A stretch of DNA of 64,000 nucleotides from Bacteriovorax stolpii (GTDB lineage Bacteria > Bdellovibrionota > UBA2428), in NCBI GenBank assembly GCA_945881775.1, contig CAMCVE010000002.1, forward strand, positions 112,001-176,000, in the 5' to 3' direction. Both the position numbers and the translations under genes were made by a program. Below, piece after piece: positions 25,470-36,029 of this stretch; positions within the stretch are counted from its first letter, which is position 1, and every line of letters begins with the position of its first letter. Below the pieces are notes generated by a model. That model did no database searches. It was not told the DNA's origin and was given only the letters and a program-made list of their open reading frames with translations.

Positions 25470-27026
25470 ATGTCTCGATATCGCACACTTGTGATCGGAA
25501 CGGCACCGAGTCTGAAGTCCGGTAGGGCTCTGGAGCTCTTTGCATTCTTGAAAAAGAACGATATCAGTTTCCAGCAGGCTACCGATCCGCTCGCTAAGGT
25601 CGAGGAATCTTGGGACATCGTATTTTTCCTGAGCCTCGATCTCAAGCCGTCTCCCGCTCTACAGAAATGGATCGATCTTGTAAAAGCCAAGAAGCTCAAA
25701 GGTCGTTTCCTTGCTCTTTACGCAAGTCCCTTAAGCGACGAGTGGCGCAAAGCTCTTGATCCTGAAATTGAGATTGGCGACGATCACGAGCTCGAAGCGA
25801 GCATTTCTTATCTTTTTGAAGATTCAGAGTCCTTCTCTGCAGCCGACGATACCGTGGTCCCAGGCGGCATTGTGCAAGCTACTTCGGATGGCGACTTCTC
25901 GTTCCAGATCGAGCCAGAAGAATCCGGCGCGCAGGTGGAGCTCACTTCAACCCGAGTCGAGCCGTCTTCAGACTTTGAATCGCTGAGTCTGAGTCTTGAT
26001 AACGCCGACGCCTCGGACTTCATGTCCATCGAAGATCCCGTGTCGCCTCCCTCTGCGGGAGACGATTTTTCTGACATGCTCTCCGCATCCGATGAGCCCG
26101 TCGCCTTTGGCGAGGCTGCTGACGAAGCGGTCGACTTCGGTGTCGAGCACCCCGACTCCAACATTAGTGAACCTCTTGCCGGCAGAGAGACTTTCAATGC
26201 CGAAATCGATATGGATGCCCTTCTCGGTGATGCTCGCCATGGTGGAGTGGACACTCGAGTGGACTCCTCTGTGCCCCGGCCCTCAGCTCGTGAGTCGAAG
26301 GTCTCGTACAGCGATGAGCCCGCTCACTCTGATGTCGCTTCGATGGCCACGTCGGGCGATATGGCGACTTTGCAGAAATACGCAGCTCTCAAAGAGCGGG
26401 ACGCTCGTGAAAAGGAATCAACCATTCAGGTCCTCAAAGGACAGGTTTCAAAACTTGACTCCAAACTGTCTCGTTCCGAAACCGAGCGCCGCAGACTCAC
26501 TCTTACAAACGACGAAATGAAGCTTCAACTCAGCACGCTGGAAGAGAATCTCTCCCAGAAGCAATTTCACATCCAAAAGATGGAGTCAGGACACCAAGAA
26601 GAGCTGCGCGGACTGAGTTTGCGTTTGGACAATGCTATTTTTCAGGCCTCGAAGGCTCAGAACAAGCTCGAGGAATTCCGTGAACGTGTTCGCACCGACT
26701 TCGTAAAAATTCGCGCCCAAGAGCGTGAGCTCTTCAACAAACTCGAACTCCAAAAACGTGATGCCGAGGCCCTCCTTGCATCAAAGGATGAGCAACTCCT
26801 GACCCAGAAACGCGAAATCGACCGCCTTCAATACGAGTCCGAGACCCTGCGCGAGCGTTTGATGGAAGAAACCGAGAAAGCAGAAGAACGTTCGTCTCGT
26901 CTCGCCCGCGCCGTACAGTCGCTTCGTTTAGCCAACGACATGCTCTCTGGCCTCAGCGAAGAAGTGCTTCCTGCAGCGAGCGAAAGTTTTGGTGAAACTC
27001 GCGACGATGGGGAGGATGCCGCATGA
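25470..27026 (+). CDS. Pseudo-receiver-like / coiled-coil protein
   Basis: 518 aa in three parts. Residues 1-115 (YRTLVIGTAP ... WDIVFFLSLD ... KGRFLALYAS) have the strand-helix rhythm of a receiver domain without the phosphorylation pocket. Residues 120-300 are an acidic Ser/Asp/Glu-rich linker. Residues 305-495 are a long coiled coil (LKGQVSKLDSKLSRSETE, LEENLSQKQFHIQKME, REIDRLQYESETLRERL). This layout recalls AglZ/FrzS of Myxococcus motility, but I see no specific sequence match. It overlaps the GGDEF gene by ATGA, so they likely act together. Confidence 0.6.
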   Translation: MSRYRTLVIGTAPSLKSGRALELFAFLKKNDISFQQATDPLAKVEESWDIVFFLSLDLKPSPALQKWIDLVKAKKLKGRFLALYASPLSDEWRKALDPEIEIGDDHELEASISYLFEDSESFSAADDTVVPGGIVQATSDGDFSFQIEPEESGAQVELTSTRVEPSSDFESLSLSLDNADASDFMSIEDPVSPPSAGDDFSDMLSASDEPVAFGEAADEAVDFGVEHPDSNISEPLAGRETFNAEIDMDALLGDARHGGVDTRVDSSVPRPSARESKVSYSDEPAHSDVASMATSGDMATLQKYAALKERDAREKESTIQVLKGQVSKLDSKLSRSETERRRLTLTNDEMKLQLSTLEENLSQKQFHIQKMESGHQEELRGLSLRLDNAIFQASKAQNKLEEFRERVRTDFVKIRAQERELFNKLELQKRDAEALLASKDEQLLTQKREIDRLQYESETLRERLMEETEKAEERSSRLARAVQSLRLANDMLSGLSEEVLPAASESFGETRDDGEDAA

Positions 27027-27625
27027 TACCCTTCCCGAAGAAACCGCGCCGTAGGCTCGACAGTCAAAAATCAAAATCTGAGTTGATCTCCGAAATGGCA
27101 GGTCTTCGGGTGAAAGTTCGCGAACTTCAGACCGAGCTCATGCTCGACGATCTGACCGGACTCTTCAACGCCCGGCATCTCAAACAGCGTCTTGAAGAGG
27201 CGCTTTTGAAGATCGATGAGACTCAACCTGCGCTTCTATTTATCGACTTAGATTACTTTAAGCAGGTGAACGAAAAGCATGGCCATCAAACGGGAGGCTT
27301 TTTGCTCAATAGTGTGGGACGCTTGATCGCGCAGCTGATTCGGGTCGACGACATTGCCTTCCGTTATGGGGGCGATGAGTTTGTGGTGCTTGTGACAGGT
27401 GGTCTTGATGGAGCGATGAGCGTCGGAGAACGCATTCGCAAGACAATTGAGGAGACCCCCTTCGCGGTTCAGGGTTTCAAAGGTCAGGACCAGGTGAATC
27501 TTACGATCTCGGTGGGTATCCGAGTGATCCGCGAGGGAGACACCCCGAAGACGATCATCGACGAGGCCGACCGCGCGATGTACGAAGCCAAGCGCAAGAC
27601 CCGTAACACTCTTGTGGCTGCCTAG
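27023..27625 (+). CDS. Diguanylate cyclase (GGDEF domain)
   Basis: 200 aa. A short coiled-coil (SELISEMAGLRVKVRELQTE) precedes a GGDEF domain: DDLTGLFNARHLKQRLEE, LLFIDLDYFKQVNEKHGHQ, the intact active site FRYGGDEFVV, and DEADRAMYEAKRKTRN. The catalytic motif suggests real c-di-GMP synthesis from GTP. No RxxD inhibitory site is visible at the usual position before GGDEF. Coupled to the coiled-coil gene, which may dimerise or localise it. Confidence 0.88.
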   Translation: MIPFPKKPRRRLDSQKSKSELISEMAGLRVKVRELQTELMLDDLTGLFNARHLKQRLEEALLKIDETQPALLFIDLDYFKQVNEKHGHQTGGFLLNSVGRLIAQLIRVDDIAFRYGGDEFVVLVTGGLDGAMSVGERIRKTIEETPFAVQGFKGQDQVNLTISVGIRVIREGDTPKTIIDEADRAMYEAKRKTRNTLVAA

Positions 27626-27700
27626 GGCGCCGCAGCAATTTCTCAAAGCTCAGCTTACGCCTTGCCCCGCGCCGGGCATCGATTAAGGTCAAATTCCGGC

Positions 27701-28786
27701 GTGGCGAAGTACAAAATTGTTGTTTCGGACTTCCATATCGGCAAGGGCAAGGTCCTCCCTGATGGGTCTGTCAATGTCCTCGAGGACTTCCTCGCCGACC
27801 AGCAGTTTACGGAATTTCTCGAGACCTACTCCAGCGGCATTTACTACGAGGCCGAAGTGGAACTGATTCTCCTCGGCGACATTCTCAACCTGATCCAGGT
27901 CGACTACCGCGGTTACTACAGTCCCGTGCTCACCGAAGAGATCAGTCTCGAAAAGCTGCGAGCGTGCATCAAAGGGCATTCTGACTTTTTCCAGGCCCTC
28001 CGTACCTTTGCTAAAACTCCCAACAAAAAGATCACCTACATCTTGGGCAATCACGATGCCGAGATGATCTGGGATAAATGCAAAAGTGTCTTTGAGAACG
28101 AGGTTGCTGCGCCCGTACTCTTTAAGAATTTTACCTACGTCGTCGATGGAATTCTCTATGAGCATGGTCAGCAATACGAGGCCGTTAACCGCCTCGACCC
28201 TAAAAAACTTTTTATCACCAAGGGGCTTCGTGAGCCGATCCTGAACCTTCCGTGGGGTTCGCATTTCATCATCAATTTCATCATCCCGATCAAGTTCCAG
28301 CGTCCAGCGATCGACAAAGTGCGGCCGATTGGAGCGTTTATCCGCTGGAGCCTTCTTACCGACACCTGGTGGACTCTCTCGATGCTGATGCGAGGTTTTT
28401 TCTATTTCTTTGCGACGCGCTTTTCACGTTCGCTTTATCGCACCACGAATCTCGTAACGACCTTCAAGATTCTCCGAGAAATTCTCGGCTACAAAGTTTC
28501 GATTACCGATTCTGTGCAACGTCTTCTCGAGTCCAATCTCGACTATCACACCGTGATCATGGGACACACGCACCACGCCGAGTACAAACAGTTCGAGGAT
28601 GGACGTGAGTATCTCAATACGGGCACGTGGACCGAGGTCACCAGTCTTTCGCTTTCGACGCTAGGACGCGGCACGCGCTACACCTACGCGTTTGTCGATT
28701 ATTCCACCAACCCCAGTCGTCCTCATGCCTACTTGCGCGAATGGCGCGGTCGTTGGCACGAACAGGTCGACTTCTACATCGGATAA
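27701..28786 (+). CDS. Metallophosphoesterase related to UDP-2,3-diacylglucosamine hydrolase
   Basis: Start GTG 27701 (MAKYKIVVSDFHIG) is preferred to TTG 27662 because the fold begins here; 361 aa. Metal-binding motifs: SDFHIG, LLGDILN, YILGNHDAEM, and GHTHH near residue 290. This is the LpxH-like (COG2908) layout, but the protein is longer, with an aromatic, possibly membrane-associated insert (MLMRGFFYFFATRF). Role in lipid A or another phosphate ester is inference. Twelve bases from pyrG. Confidence 0.75.
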   Translation: MAKYKIVVSDFHIGKGKVLPDGSVNVLEDFLADQQFTEFLETYSSGIYYEAEVELILLGDILNLIQVDYRGYYSPVLTEEISLEKLRACIKGHSDFFQALRTFAKTPNKKITYILGNHDAEMIWDKCKSVFENEVAAPVLFKNFTYVVDGILYEHGQQYEAVNRLDPKKLFITKGLREPILNLPWGSHFIINFIIPIKFQRPAIDKVRPIGAFIRWSLLTDTWWTLSMLMRGFFYFFATRFSRSLYRTTNLVTTFKILREILGYKVSITDSVQRLLESNLDYHTVIMGHTHHAEYKQFEDGREYLNTGTWTEVTSLSLSTLGRGTRYTYAFVDYSTNPSRPHAYLREWRGRWHEQVDFYIG

Positions 28787-30442
<1,656 letters not shown>

Positions 30443-30509
30443 GGTGTGATGCCCCGGTAGAATTGCCCCGCGTATTGGCTCAGTCCCTCTTTAAAGTGGC
30501 TGCAGACAT

Positions 30510-30525
30510 TGGCACGTCCCTTGTA
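30510..30525 (+). promoter_or_regulatory. Sigma-54-type promoter
   Basis: TGGCACG (30510-30516), four bases, TTGTA (30521-30525), against consensus TGGCACG-N4-TTGCA/T. Only the C of the -12 element deviates. The start would be near 30535, 32 bases before the ATG at 30567, which has AAAGGA as RBS. Confidence 0.5.
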
Positions 30526-30566
30526 TTCATGAGCTCTGTCACCTCCTGAAGAAAGGAATTCTGCTT

Positions 30567-31181
30567 ATGAAAATGTCTAAGATTTTATTTGCCCTCCTCC
30601 TCGCGAGTCCAATCGCGACCGTAATCTCTTCCGAGGCGCGCCCCCGCCGCGATGAGCGAAGTGAGCGAGAGCGCCGCGATCGTCAAGAACGAGAGCGACG
30701 CCACCGCATCACTTGGGAACGTGGAGATCGCATCACATGGGAGCGTCGCTATCCTGGCTCGCGCTATCCCGGTAACCGCTATCCTGGATACCGTTATCCT
30801 GGTTACCGTGACCATGGACCGACGGACTCCTACTACGGGGAAGCTTCCTGCTCTCCCGAAGTGAAGCAAAAAAACATCGGGATCCTCGAGGGGACTGTGA
30901 ACGGTTTGGCTGGCACTCCTGAGTTTGCCAATGCCGACCTCTTGCGGACATGGGTGGCTTCTATTGAGTCCGAGCCTGACATGGAGCTTCGCATCGCGGG
31001 CTACTGTGATCTCGTCGGCGTAGATTCTGGAAACGCGAGTGAAGTGGCCGAGTTCATCGGTGCGCGCGATCTGGCTCCCTATGTGGAAGTGGCTCGCGCG
31101 AAGCTCCAGCTGACACAGGAGCAGGCCGATGCGCTCGTCCGTTCTCTCAGTCAGAATCTCCTGAACGGCGTTAACGACTGA
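30567..31181 (+). CDS. Secreted Arg-rich protein with RYPGx repeats
   Basis: 204 aa. The signal peptide (MKMSKILFALLLASPIATV) ends near SSEA. Residues 26-60 are dominated by Arg/Glu (RRDERSERERRDRQER), with two copies of RITWER. Residues 61-80 are four RYPG-x pentapeptides. The C-terminal 110 residues form a helical domain with two cysteines (ASCSPEV, AGYCDLV). No family recognised. The basic low-complexity part could bind polyanions such as LPS, nucleic acid or peptidoglycan; this is speculation. Driven by the sigma-54-like promoter. Confidence 0.65.
   Translation: MKMSKILFALLLASPIATVISSEARPRRDERSERERRDRQERERRHRITWERGDRITWERRYPGSRYPGNRYPGYRYPGYRDHGPTDSYYGEASCSPEVKQKNIGILEGTVNGLAGTPEFANADLLRTWVASIESEPDMELRIAGYCDLVGVDSGNASEVAEFIGARDLAPYVEVARAKLQLTQEQADALVRSLSQNLLNGVND
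30747..30806 (+). repeat. Four 15-bp coding tandem repeats (RYPGx)
   Basis: Units at 30747, 30762, 30777 and 30792 encode RYPGS, RYPGN, RYPGY, RYPGY. Copies differ at third positions, so the repeat is not very recent. A fifth degenerate copy (RDHGP) follows. Confidence 0.8.
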
Positions 31182-31248
31182 TCTTGGATACGGGCCGGGT
31201 CGTTTTGACCTGGCTCGTGTCCTCTATTTCAGGTAGTGCTTGAAGGCC

Positions 31249-31767
31249 ATGGACTCCGCTCGCCCCTCTTGTGCCGTTTGCAAGGCCCCCAAAGCTCCAA
31301 AAACCTGCGCTCTTTGCGAGGCTTCGGTTTGCAAAAAATGTATCGAGACTCTGTCTTCTAGCGCCTTCGAACTCCTCCCCGTAATTCCGCCGGAGCTCTC
31401 TCATTCAACCTACTGTGTGCGTTGCTATGACGCCAAAGTTGCGGATCGCATGAATGCGTACCTCGCTCTCGCCGAGAAAGCCGAAGCTGTTTACTTTGTG
31501 ACCCGCGACTACAATGGCTATGTGCACGTCATCGCTCGGCACTCGGCCCGCGTCGCTGTCGAGGTCTGCGAAGACCGCCGCGTGACGATTCTCCGTATGG
31601 CCTATCTCGCCGCCGAGCTCGGATTCAATGCCATTATCGATGCGAAACTTCAAAGTTTCGCATTCAATCTCGAAGGGGGCTATCAGAGTTCTCGCTGGAA
31701 AGGCTCGGCCTTGCCCGCCACCATTGATGGCGAGCAACTCGAGCGCACCTCGCTGCTGAGAATCTAA
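31249..31767 (+). CDS. FYVE/RING-like eight-cysteine zinc-finger protein
   Basis: Start ATG 31249 behind GAAGG (TTG 31240 is possible). The N-terminal 60 residues hold CAVC, CALC, CKKC and CVRC, spaced C-x2-C-x8-C-x2-C-x4-C-x2-C ... C-x2-C, the cross-brace order of FYVE/RING fingers. The C-terminal 110 residues are an alpha/beta domain (VYFVTRDYNGYVHVIARHS, RMAYLAAELGFNAIIDAKL) resembling YbjQ/metal-sensing alpha-beta folds, ending WKGSALPATIDG. No signal peptide, so cytoplasmic. Function unknown. Confidence 0.65.
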   Translation: MDSARPSCAVCKAPKAPKTCALCEASVCKKCIETLSSSAFELLPVIPPELSHSTYCVRCYDAKVADRMNAYLALAEKAEAVYFVTRDYNGYVHVIARHSARVAVEVCEDRRVTILRMAYLAAELGFNAIIDAKLQSFAFNLEGGYQSSRWKGSALPATIDGEQLERTSLLRI

Positions 31768-31952
31768 GTTGTCGATGCGAAGGAGTTGACCAGGAAAATA
31801 GAGACCTGGGGCTTCGCTAAAGCCGCGGGAGCCACGCCGGCCTCTCGCAGGTGCTTGCTGATCTGCCCGAATCAGTCTGAGGGAGATGACTTTTTGTCAA
31901 TTTGTGCAGGTTGTTTTTGACCTCTGTGTCGAGATCGGATTACCCTGCCGCC

Positions 31953-32471
31953 ATGTCTGTTTTCGGAAAGATTTCCTCTCTCTTTGCTAAAACGGGTAAC
32001 GAAGCCGAGGACGGCCTGAGTTTTCAGGCCCCGCTCGTGGGTCGCTTTGTCCCGCTCTCCGAAGTGCCGGATGAGGTCTTCTCTGGCAAGGTTCTGGGTG
32101 ACGGATTCGCGATCGACCCTACTGAGGGTGTGGTCGTAGCTCCTTTTGATGCCGAGGTTTCACAAGTTTTTCGCACTGGGCACGCTCTGGGACTGTTGGG
32201 TCCTGGGGGGCTCGAAGTCCTCATCCATGTGGGCATCGACACCGTCAAGATGGCGGGCGAAGGCTTTCATCCCAAAGTGAAGGCGGGTCAGAAAGTGCGC
32301 GCGGGCGAGATTCTTCTGGAGTTTGACCTCGAAGCCGTCCGTGCTCGTGCGAAGTCGACCATCACCCCCGTCGTGGTCACGAATATGGACCAGGTTGGGG
32401 CCCTCGAACCCCTCGCCACCGGAAAGCTTGTTCGCGGCCAAATTGTGCTGCGGGTTTCAAAAAAAATCTAA
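31953..32471 (+). CDS. crr: PTS glucose-type EIIA (Crr)
   Basis: Start ATG 31953 gives 172 aa, the E. coli Crr length (169); the frame is open to 31902 but that part is not conserved. FQAPLVGRFVPLSEVPDEVF, GEGVVVAP-like DPTEGVVVAPFDAEV, TGHALGLL (H77) and EVLIHVGIDTVKM (phosphoacceptor H92) are present. Accepts phosphate from HPr and passes it to the EIIB domain. First gene of crr-ptsH-ptsI-ptsG-GH1. TTGACC at 31917-31922 may be its -35, with only weak -10 candidates near 31940 and almost no leader. Confidence 0.93.
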   Translation: MSVFGKISSLFAKTGNEAEDGLSFQAPLVGRFVPLSEVPDEVFSGKVLGDGFAIDPTEGVVVAPFDAEVSQVFRTGHALGLLGPGGLEVLIHVGIDTVKMAGEGFHPKVKAGQKVRAGEILLEFDLEAVRARAKSTITPVVVTNMDQVGALEPLATGKLVRGQIVLRVSKKI

Positions 32472-32497
32472 GGTCCCAAGGAGCAAGAGCGATCTCA

Positions 32498-32758
32498 ATG
32501 GAAAAAACCGTACGTATTTTGAATGAAGAAGGGCTTCACGCGCGTCCCGCTGGAGTTTTTGTGAAGAAGGCCTTGGAATTCCAATCCAGCATCGAAGTGC
32601 GCGTTTGTGGTGTCGCCAAAAACGGCAAGTCCATTATGGCTCTTATGGGACTGGGTCTCACCAAAGACGCAGAGATCACAATCGTCGCAACGGGGCCAGA
32701 CGCAACTGCAGCGGTCGAGGCTCTCGCTGACCTCGTGAGCAAAAAGTTCCATATCTGA
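32498..32758 (+). CDS. ptsH: HPr phosphocarrier
   Basis: 86 aa. EEGLHARPAGVFV holds the EI-phosphorylated His14, and NGKSIMALMGLG the regulatory Ser45 region. The intact Ser motif means HPr kinase control is possible, though no hprK is in the window. Ends one base before ptsI. Confidence 0.96.
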   Translation: MEKTVRILNEEGLHARPAGVFVKKALEFQSSIEVRVCGVAKNGKSIMALMGLGLTKDAEITIVATGPDATAAVEALADLVSKKFHI

Positions 32759-32759
32759 C

Positions 32760-34499
32760 ATGAACCTCACCGGAAAAAGCGCCTCCCATGGGATCGTCGT
32801 AGGCCGTGCCAGGGTCATTAAGACCGAGGCCCTGCACGTTGAAGTTTCGACGGTTTCAAACGTAGCGGCCGAGCTGATGCGCTTTCGCTCCGCGATCGCC
32901 GCGGCCAAAAAAGGTCTCCAGTCCGTCCACGCTCGAGCCCTCGAAAACCTGGGACCCGACAAGGCTGCCATCTTTGAAGCTCACCTGCTGATTCTCGAAG
33001 ATCCAGAACTCGTGGAGACGACAGAAGCTGTGATCAGTGACCGAAAGCTCAATGCGATGGCCGCATTTAGTGAAGTCTCCCACGCCGCCGTCGCCATTTT
33101 TGACGCAATGGCAGACAATGAATACATGCGCGAACGCGCTGCCGATGTGCGCGACGTCTCAGACCGAGTGCTCCGTGAACTGGCGGGAGTCAGTGTCGCC
33201 GATCTTTCGGATCTTCACGATGAAGTGATTCTCGTGTGCCGCGACCTTGCTCCCTCGGAGACCGCAGCGATGGATCCCCGCAAGGTTCTTGGAATCTTGA
33301 CAGACTTGGGTGGCAAGACCAGCCACACGGCGATCGTTGCTCGCACCTTGGAAATTCCCGCAGTGCTCGGACTCCGCCGCATTACTGAACTTGCGAAGAC
33401 CGGCGACTGGATCGCCTTCGATGGTGAGACCGGCGAGGTCGAGATTTCTCCTTCTGAGACCACGCGCGCCGAGTATTTGGAGCGCCGTAAGAAGCAGGAC
33501 GCCGAAAAGCGCGAGCTTCTGGCTCTTGTGGGTCAGGCAAATGAAACCCCCGATGGTCGCCGTACTGAGATTGTGGCCAACATCGGCAGTCCTCAAGATT
33601 TGCCCGGGGTGCTCAAATACGATGCGGCAGGAGTTGGGCTGTATCGCACTGAGTTTCTCTTTATGGACCGCTCTGAAGCGCCTTCCGAAGAGGAGCAGTT
33701 CGCTGCCTACAAAGCCGTTCTTGAGGGACTCTCTCCTAAGCCGGTGACGATTCGCACTCTCGACATCGGGGGCGATAAGCCTTTGCCCTACCTTGAGATC
33801 GGACACGAGGACAATCCTTTCCTCGGGTACCGTGCCATTCGCTATTGTCTCGAGCATCCCGAGATTTTGCGCACGCAACTGCGAGCACTCCTTAGGGCTA
33901 GTGCCTTCGGAAATTTGCGCGTGATGTTCCCCATGATCGCCTCGCTCGAAGAATTTCTTGCAGCCAAAGAACATTTCGAGACCGTCCGCGAGGAGCTCCG
34001 TGCCGCAAAAGTTCCGATGGCCGAGAAGATTCCTCTGGGCGTGATGATCGAAATTCCTTCGGCCGCCATCCTCTCCGACGTCTTTGCTGAGCACTGCGAG
34101 TTTCTGAGCATCGGCACGAACGATCTGATCCAGTACACGGTCGCAGTGGATCGTCTTAATGAGCGTGTTCAGCACCTCTACGATCCTTTTCACCCAGCCG
34201 TCTTGAGACTCATTCAAACGGTGATCACGAACGCTAAAAAGTTTGGCCGCAAAACCAGCGTGTGTGGCGAAATGGGCGGGAGTGCGCTGCACTTGCCGCT
34301 GCTTCTGGGCATGGGGCTCGACGAATTCAGTATGGCGCCCACTTCAGTTCTGCGATCGCGCCGTCAGGTGCGTTCCTGGACCTTTGCTGAGGCCCAGGAG
34401 CTAGCCCGCGAAGTCGCTCGTCAGTCGCGCTCCAGCGACATCGAAGCTATTTTGAATCGAGCTTCAGCTCGTCCAAATCAGGGGAGATCCTCGATATGA
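32760..34499 (+). CDS. ptsI: PTS enzyme I
   Basis: 579 aa, full length. The swivelling His domain has [20 protein letters not shown] (H189). The PEP-binding barrel has [62 protein letters not shown] and the catalytic Cys in TSVCGEMGG. Phosphorylates HPr with PEP. Overlaps ptsG by ATGA. Confidence 0.97.
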   Translation: MNLTGKSASHGIVVGRARVIKTEALHVEVSTVSNVAAELMRFRSAIAAAKKGLQSVHARALENLGPDKAAIFEAHLLILEDPELVETTEAVISDRKLNAMAAFSEVSHAAVAIFDAMADNEYMRERAADVRDVSDRVLRELAGVSVADLSDLHDEVILVCRDLAPSETAAMDPRKVLGILTDLGGKTSHTAIVARTLEIPAVLGLRRITELAKTGDWIAFDGETGEVEISPSETTRAEYLERRKKQDAEKRELLALVGQANETPDGRRTEIVANIGSPQDLPGVLKYDAAGVGLYRTEFLFMDRSEAPSEEEQFAAYKAVLEGLSPKPVTIRTLDIGGDKPLPYLEIGHEDNPFLGYRAIRYCLEHPEILRTQLRALLRASAFGNLRVMFPMIASLEEFLAAKEHFETVREELRAAKVPMAEKIPLGVMIEIPSAAILSDVFAEHCEFLSIGTNDLIQYTVAVDRLNERVQHLYDPFHPAVLRLIQTVITNAKKFGRKTSVCGEMGGSALHLPLLLGMGLDEFSMAPTSVLRSRRQVRSWTFAEAQELAREVARQSRSSDIEAILNRASARPNQGRSSI

Positions 34500-36019
34500 A
34501 TCTTTTTGCCGCGCTCCAAAAACTAGGGAAGTCACTCATGCTTCCAGTCTCTGTCCTGCCTGTGGCAGGCATTCTTCTGGGTGTCGGAGGAGGATTCCTC
34601 ACGAGCGCCGACAAAACCGGTCTCGTGCTTGCACCTTGGTTGCGCACGATTTTTGAGATCATGCAGAACTCGGGATCGCCAATTTTTGGCTCCCTCGCGT
34701 TACTTTTTGCGATTGGTGTCGCACTCGGATTCACCAACAACGACGGCGTCGCGGCGCTCGCGGGTGTGGTCGGGTTTGTTGTTCTCCAGGGAACCCTTGG
34801 GACCATGGCCAAGGTGCTGGGTGTTCCTCCCCAGAAAGTTCTCGGTATCGACTCGATCGACACCGGAGTCATGGGTGGCATCATTGCGGGTGTGATCGCG
34901 GCTTACATGTTCAATCGCTATTACAAGATCAAGCTGCCGTCTTATCTGGGCTTCTTCGCCGGTAAACGTTTCGTTCCAATCGTGACCGCTTTTGCGGCGA
35001 TCGCTGCCGGCGTCGCGCTCAGCTTCATCTGGCCTCCGATTGGCCGCGGTATCGATGTCTTTTCTCACTGGGCTTCGGCCGAAAATCCCATCCTCGCGAG
35101 CGGTATTTACGGAGTCGTCGAACGCGCCCTGATTCCTTTTGGACTTCACCACATCTGGAACGTGCCTTTCTTCTTTGAAATTGGCCAATATTACAAACCT
35201 CTCAAACCCGGCATCGACTGCGCTCTCGAGTCGATGCGCACAAACATCGAGATGTGCCAATCTGTCACAGGCGAAATTCCTCGTTTCTTCGCGGGTGATT
35301 CCACAGCAGGAATCCTCGCGGGCGGCTACCTTTTCAAAATGTTCGGACTTCCTGCGGCTGCGATCGCGATCTGGCATACCGCTAGGCCCGAAAAGCGTGC
35401 TGTGATCGGCAGTCTCATGATCTCGGCGGCGGTCACTTCGTTCCTCACCGGAATCACTGAGCCGATCGAATTTGCGTTCCTTTTTGTCGCTCCTGTTCTC
35501 TACGCGCTGCATGCGCTCATGGCCGGCTTGGCATTTGTGATCACCAATCTTCTCGCCATCAAACTCGGATTTGCCTTTTCACATGGCGCGATCGACTACG
35601 TTCTGCACCACTGGGTGAGTGGGCTCGGAAGTGGACGCGTTTTGATCCTCCCGATCGGACTGGCCTATGCGGCGCTCTATTACGGCGTTTTCCGTTTTAT
35701 GATCACCAAGTTCAATCTCAAGACCCCCGGTCGCGAGACTGATGAAGTGGTTTCCACAGCGAGTGTCGCCAGTGGTGGCAGTGCCCTCGCGACACAACTC
35801 ATTGAAGCCTTTGGCGGTGGCGACAACATCACCACACTCGATGCCTGCATCACGCGTTTGCGTGTCCAGGTGGCTGACGTGAGTCGTGTCGATCAGTCTC
35901 GACTCAAAGCGCTTGGCGCTGCAGGCTTGATGGTTTCGGGCAACGGCGTGCAGGCGATTTTTGGGACGCGCTCGGATAATCTTCGCTCCGATATGGCCGA
36001 AGTCCTGAACCGTAATTAA
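34496..36019 (+). CDS. ptsG: PTS glucose-family EIICB (PtsG-like)
   Basis: 507 aa. EIIC (1-400) follows E. coli PtsG closely: [94 protein letters not shown], and [13 protein letters not shown]. The C-terminal EIIB has [12 protein letters not shown] with phospho-Cys451. EIIA is the separate crr. Sequence points to glucose, but the following GH1 enzyme has phospho-glycosidase residues, so a beta-linked disaccharide substrate is possible. Confidence 0.92.
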   Translation: MNLFAALQKLGKSLMLPVSVLPVAGILLGVGGGFLTSADKTGLVLAPWLRTIFEIMQNSGSPIFGSLALLFAIGVALGFTNNDGVAALAGVVGFVVLQGTLGTMAKVLGVPPQKVLGIDSIDTGVMGGIIAGVIAAYMFNRYYKIKLPSYLGFFAGKRFVPIVTAFAAIAAGVALSFIWPPIGRGIDVFSHWASAENPILASGIYGVVERALIPFGLHHIWNVPFFFEIGQYYKPLKPGIDCALESMRTNIEMCQSVTGEIPRFFAGDSTAGILAGGYLFKMFGLPAAAIAIWHTARPEKRAVIGSLMISAAVTSFLTGITEPIEFAFLFVAPVLYALHALMAGLAFVITNLLAIKLGFAFSHGAIDYVLHHWVSGLGSGRVLILPIGLAYAALYYGVFRFMITKFNLKTPGRETDEVVSTASVASGGSALATQLIEAFGGGDNITTLDACITRLRVQVADVSRVDQSRLKALGAAGLMVSGNGVQAIFGTRSDNLRSDMAEVLNRN

Positions 36020-36029
36020 GGGAAGCAGG

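Noticed and set aside
30747-30806. Short tandem repeats as a CRISPR
   Set aside because: Units are contiguous 15-mers without spacers and keep the reading frame of the secreted protein.
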